Source: Pseudomonas aegrilactucae (GTDB lineage: Bacteria > Pseudomonadota > Gammaproteobacteria > Pseudomonadales > Pseudomonadaceae). Taken from it: a stretch of DNA of 40,979 nt. Location of the stretch: the NCBI RefSeq assembly GCF_019168305.1, contig NZ_JAHTBI010000042.1, positions 1 through 40,979 of the forward strand, in the 5' to 3' direction. The notes under the pieces were generated by a model. It had not been told where the DNA came from. It searched no databases and was given only the letters and a program-made list of their open reading frames with translations. A program made the translations under genes and the position numbers. Positions 39,590 to 40,979 of the stretch are shown piece by piece (position 1 is the stretch's first letter; each line of letters opens with the position of its first letter).

Positions 39590-40975
39590 ATGGAGTTCCT
39601 GCCGCTGTTCCACAACCTGCGGGGCAGCCAGGTGCTGGTCGTGGGTGGGGGCGAGATTGCCTTGCGCAAGTCTCGCCTGCTGGCCGATGCCGGCGCTGTA
39701 CTGCGCGTGGTCGCGCCCGAAATCGAAGGGCAGTTGGCCGAGCTTGCACGCACCAGTGGCGGCCAGACGCTGGCCCGTGGTTACCAGCCAAGCGACCTCG
39801 ATGGTTGCCAGCTGATCATTGCGGCCACCGATGACCAGGCGCTCAACGCCCAGGTATCGGCCGATGCGCGTCAGCGCTGTGTGCCGGTCAACGTGGTGGA
39901 TGCGCCGGCCCTGTGCACGGTGATCTTCCCGGCCATCGTCGACCGTTCGCCATTGGTGGTGGCGGTGTCCAGTGGCGGCGATGCGCCGGTGCTGGCCCGC
40001 CTGATCCGGGCCAAGCTGGAAACCTGGATTCCGGCGGCCTATGGCGAGCTGGCGGGCCTGGCCGCGCGCTTTCGCCATCGGGTCAAGGAGCTGTACCCGG
40101 ACGTGAACCAGCGTCGCGGCTTCTGGGAAGATGTATTCCAAGGCCCGATTGCCGAGCGCCAGCTGGCCGGGCAGGGCGCCGAAGCCGAGCGCCTGTTGCA
40201 GGCCAAGGTGGATGGCGCGTTGCCGCAGACCTCGGGCGAGGTGTACCTGGTTGGGGCGGGGCCGGGCGATCCGGACCTGCTGACCTTCCGTGCGCTGCGC
40301 CTTATGCAGCAGGCCGACGTGGTGCTGTACGATCGCCTGGTGGCGCCTGCGATCATCGAGCTGTGCCGGCGTGATGCCGAGCGCATCTATGTGGGCAAGC
40401 GCCGCGCCGACCACAGCGTGCCGCAAGACCAGATCAACCAGCTGCTGGTGGACCTGGCCAAGCAAGGCAAGCGCGTGTTACGCCTCAAGGGCGGCGACCC
40501 GTTCATCTTCGGCCGTGGTGGCGAAGAGATCGAAGAGCTGGCCGAGCAGGGCATTCCGTTCCAGGTGGTGCCGGGCATTACCGCCGCCAGCGGCTGTTCG
40601 GCGTATGCCGGTATTCCGCTGACCCACCGCGACTACGCGCAGTCGGTGCGTTTCGTGACCGGCCATCTCAAGGACGGCACCAGCAACCTGCCGTGGGATG
40701 ACCTGGTGTCACCGGCGCAGACCCTGGTGTTCTACATGGGGCTGGTGGGCTTGCCGACCATCTGTGCCGAGCTGATTCGCCATGGCCGTGCGGCAGATAC
40801 GCCGGCGGCACTGGTGCAGCAGGGCACGACGGTCAACCAGCGGGTGTTCACCGGTACCCTGGCCAACTTGCCGCAACTGGTGGCGGAGCATGAAGTGCAT
40901 GCGCCGACGCTGGTGATCGTGGGTGAGGTGGTGCAGCTTCGCGAGAAGCTGGCGTGGTTCGAAGGAGCTCAGTAA
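39590..40975 (+). CDS. cysG: Siroheme synthase CysG (multifunctional)
   Basis: CysG converts uroporphyrinogen III to siroheme, the cofactor of sulfite and nitrite reductases, in three steps. The 461-residue product has an N-terminal NAD-dependent dehydrogenase/ferrochelatase module beginning [20 protein letters not shown] (Rossmann glycines, about 1-200). The C-terminal SAM-dependent uroporphyrinogen methyltransferase begins near [20 protein letters not shown], with [16 protein letters not shown] and [23 protein letters not shown] follows the serS stop directly. The stop is at 40973-40975, 4 bases before the window ends, so no downstream context is visible. Confidence 0.97.
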   Translation: MEFLPLFHNLRGSQVLVVGGGEIALRKSRLLADAGAVLRVVAPEIEGQLAELARTSGGQTLARGYQPSDLDGCQLIIAATDDQALNAQVSADARQRCVPVNVVDAPALCTVIFPAIVDRSPLVVAVSSGGDAPVLARLIRAKLETWIPAAYGELAGLAARFRHRVKELYPDVNQRRGFWEDVFQGPIAERQLAGQGAEAERLLQAKVDGALPQTSGEVYLVGAGPGDPDLLTFRALRLMQQADVVLYDRLVAPAIIELCRRDAERIYVGKRRADHSVPQDQINQLLVDLAKQGKRVLRLKGGDPFIFGRGGEEIEELAEQGIPFQVVPGITAASGCSAYAGIPLTHRDYAQSVRFVTGHLKDGTSNLPWDDLVSPAQTLVFYMGLVGLPTICAELIRHGRAADTPAALVQQGTTVNQRVFTGTLANLPQLVAEHEVHAPTLVIVGEVVQLREKLAWFEGAQ

Positions 40976-40979
40976 AAAA

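Overview
The window is ordinary chromosomal backbone of a high-GC gammaproteobacterium. Protein sequences, gene order and repeats point to Pseudomonas, most likely the P. putida group. The evidence is a fused nuoCD, both a monomeric (idh) and a dimeric (icd) NADP isocitrate dehydrogenase, the clpS-clpA / infA / bpt / aat / ftsK / lolA / rarA / crcB / serS / cysG order, and paired REP hairpins of the GTGGGAGCTGGCTTGCCAGC type. I see no prophage, insertion sequence, CRISPR array, integrase, tRNA or rRNA. The species call is recognition from memory, not a database result.

Layout. (1) 123-15226, minus strand: the complete 13-gene nuo operon for the proton-pumping NADH:quinone oxidoreductase (complex I), in the order nuoA-B-CD-E-F-G-H-I-J-K-L-M-N. 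It runs from a candidate sigma70 promoter at 15198-15226 to a terminator at 123-144. Most junctions overlap or are a few bases long. Two gaps, nuoB/nuoCD and nuoF/nuoG, carry hairpins. (2) 15227-17629: a Fur-like palindrome, a small putative exported peptide, aceA (isocitrate lyase) and its long upstream control region. (3) 17630-23903, minus strand: an exported secretin-fragment protein, a GNAT acetyltransferase overlapping the ribosomal-protein hydroxylase roxA, purB, hflD-mnmA and a Nudix hydrolase. (4) 24085-27983: idh and icd, transcribed divergently from a 416-base control region. (5) 28048-33092: cspD, clpS-clpA, infA, bpt and aat, covering protein turnover by the N-end rule and translation initiation. 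(6) 33483-40975, plus strand: ftsK (TTG start), lolA, rarA, crcB, serS and cysG.

How the parts fit. aceA, idh and icd are the three enzymes that compete for isocitrate, and all lie within about 12 kb. clpS, clpA, bpt and aat together are the N-degron pathway: bpt and aat attach leucine or phenylalanine to proteins, ClpS recognises the resulting N-terminus, and ClpA unfolds the substrate for ClpP, which is not in this window. The nuo products form one membrane complex re-oxidising NADH from central metabolism.

I found no undescribed multi-gene system. The best lead is regulatory. A 19-base element with 17 of 19 positions identical lies in the same orientation upstream of candidate promoters of both aceA and icd. 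The two distances to the -35 box differ by 11 bases, about one helical turn. It suggests a shared regulator of the isocitrate branch point. Secondary leads are an inverted repeat and a long untranslated leader at aceA, palindromes inside the idh promoter, an opposite-strand terminator-like hairpin between nuoF and nuoG, an orphan secretin-fragment protein, and a 27-codon upstream reading frame whose stop overlaps the TTG start of ftsK.
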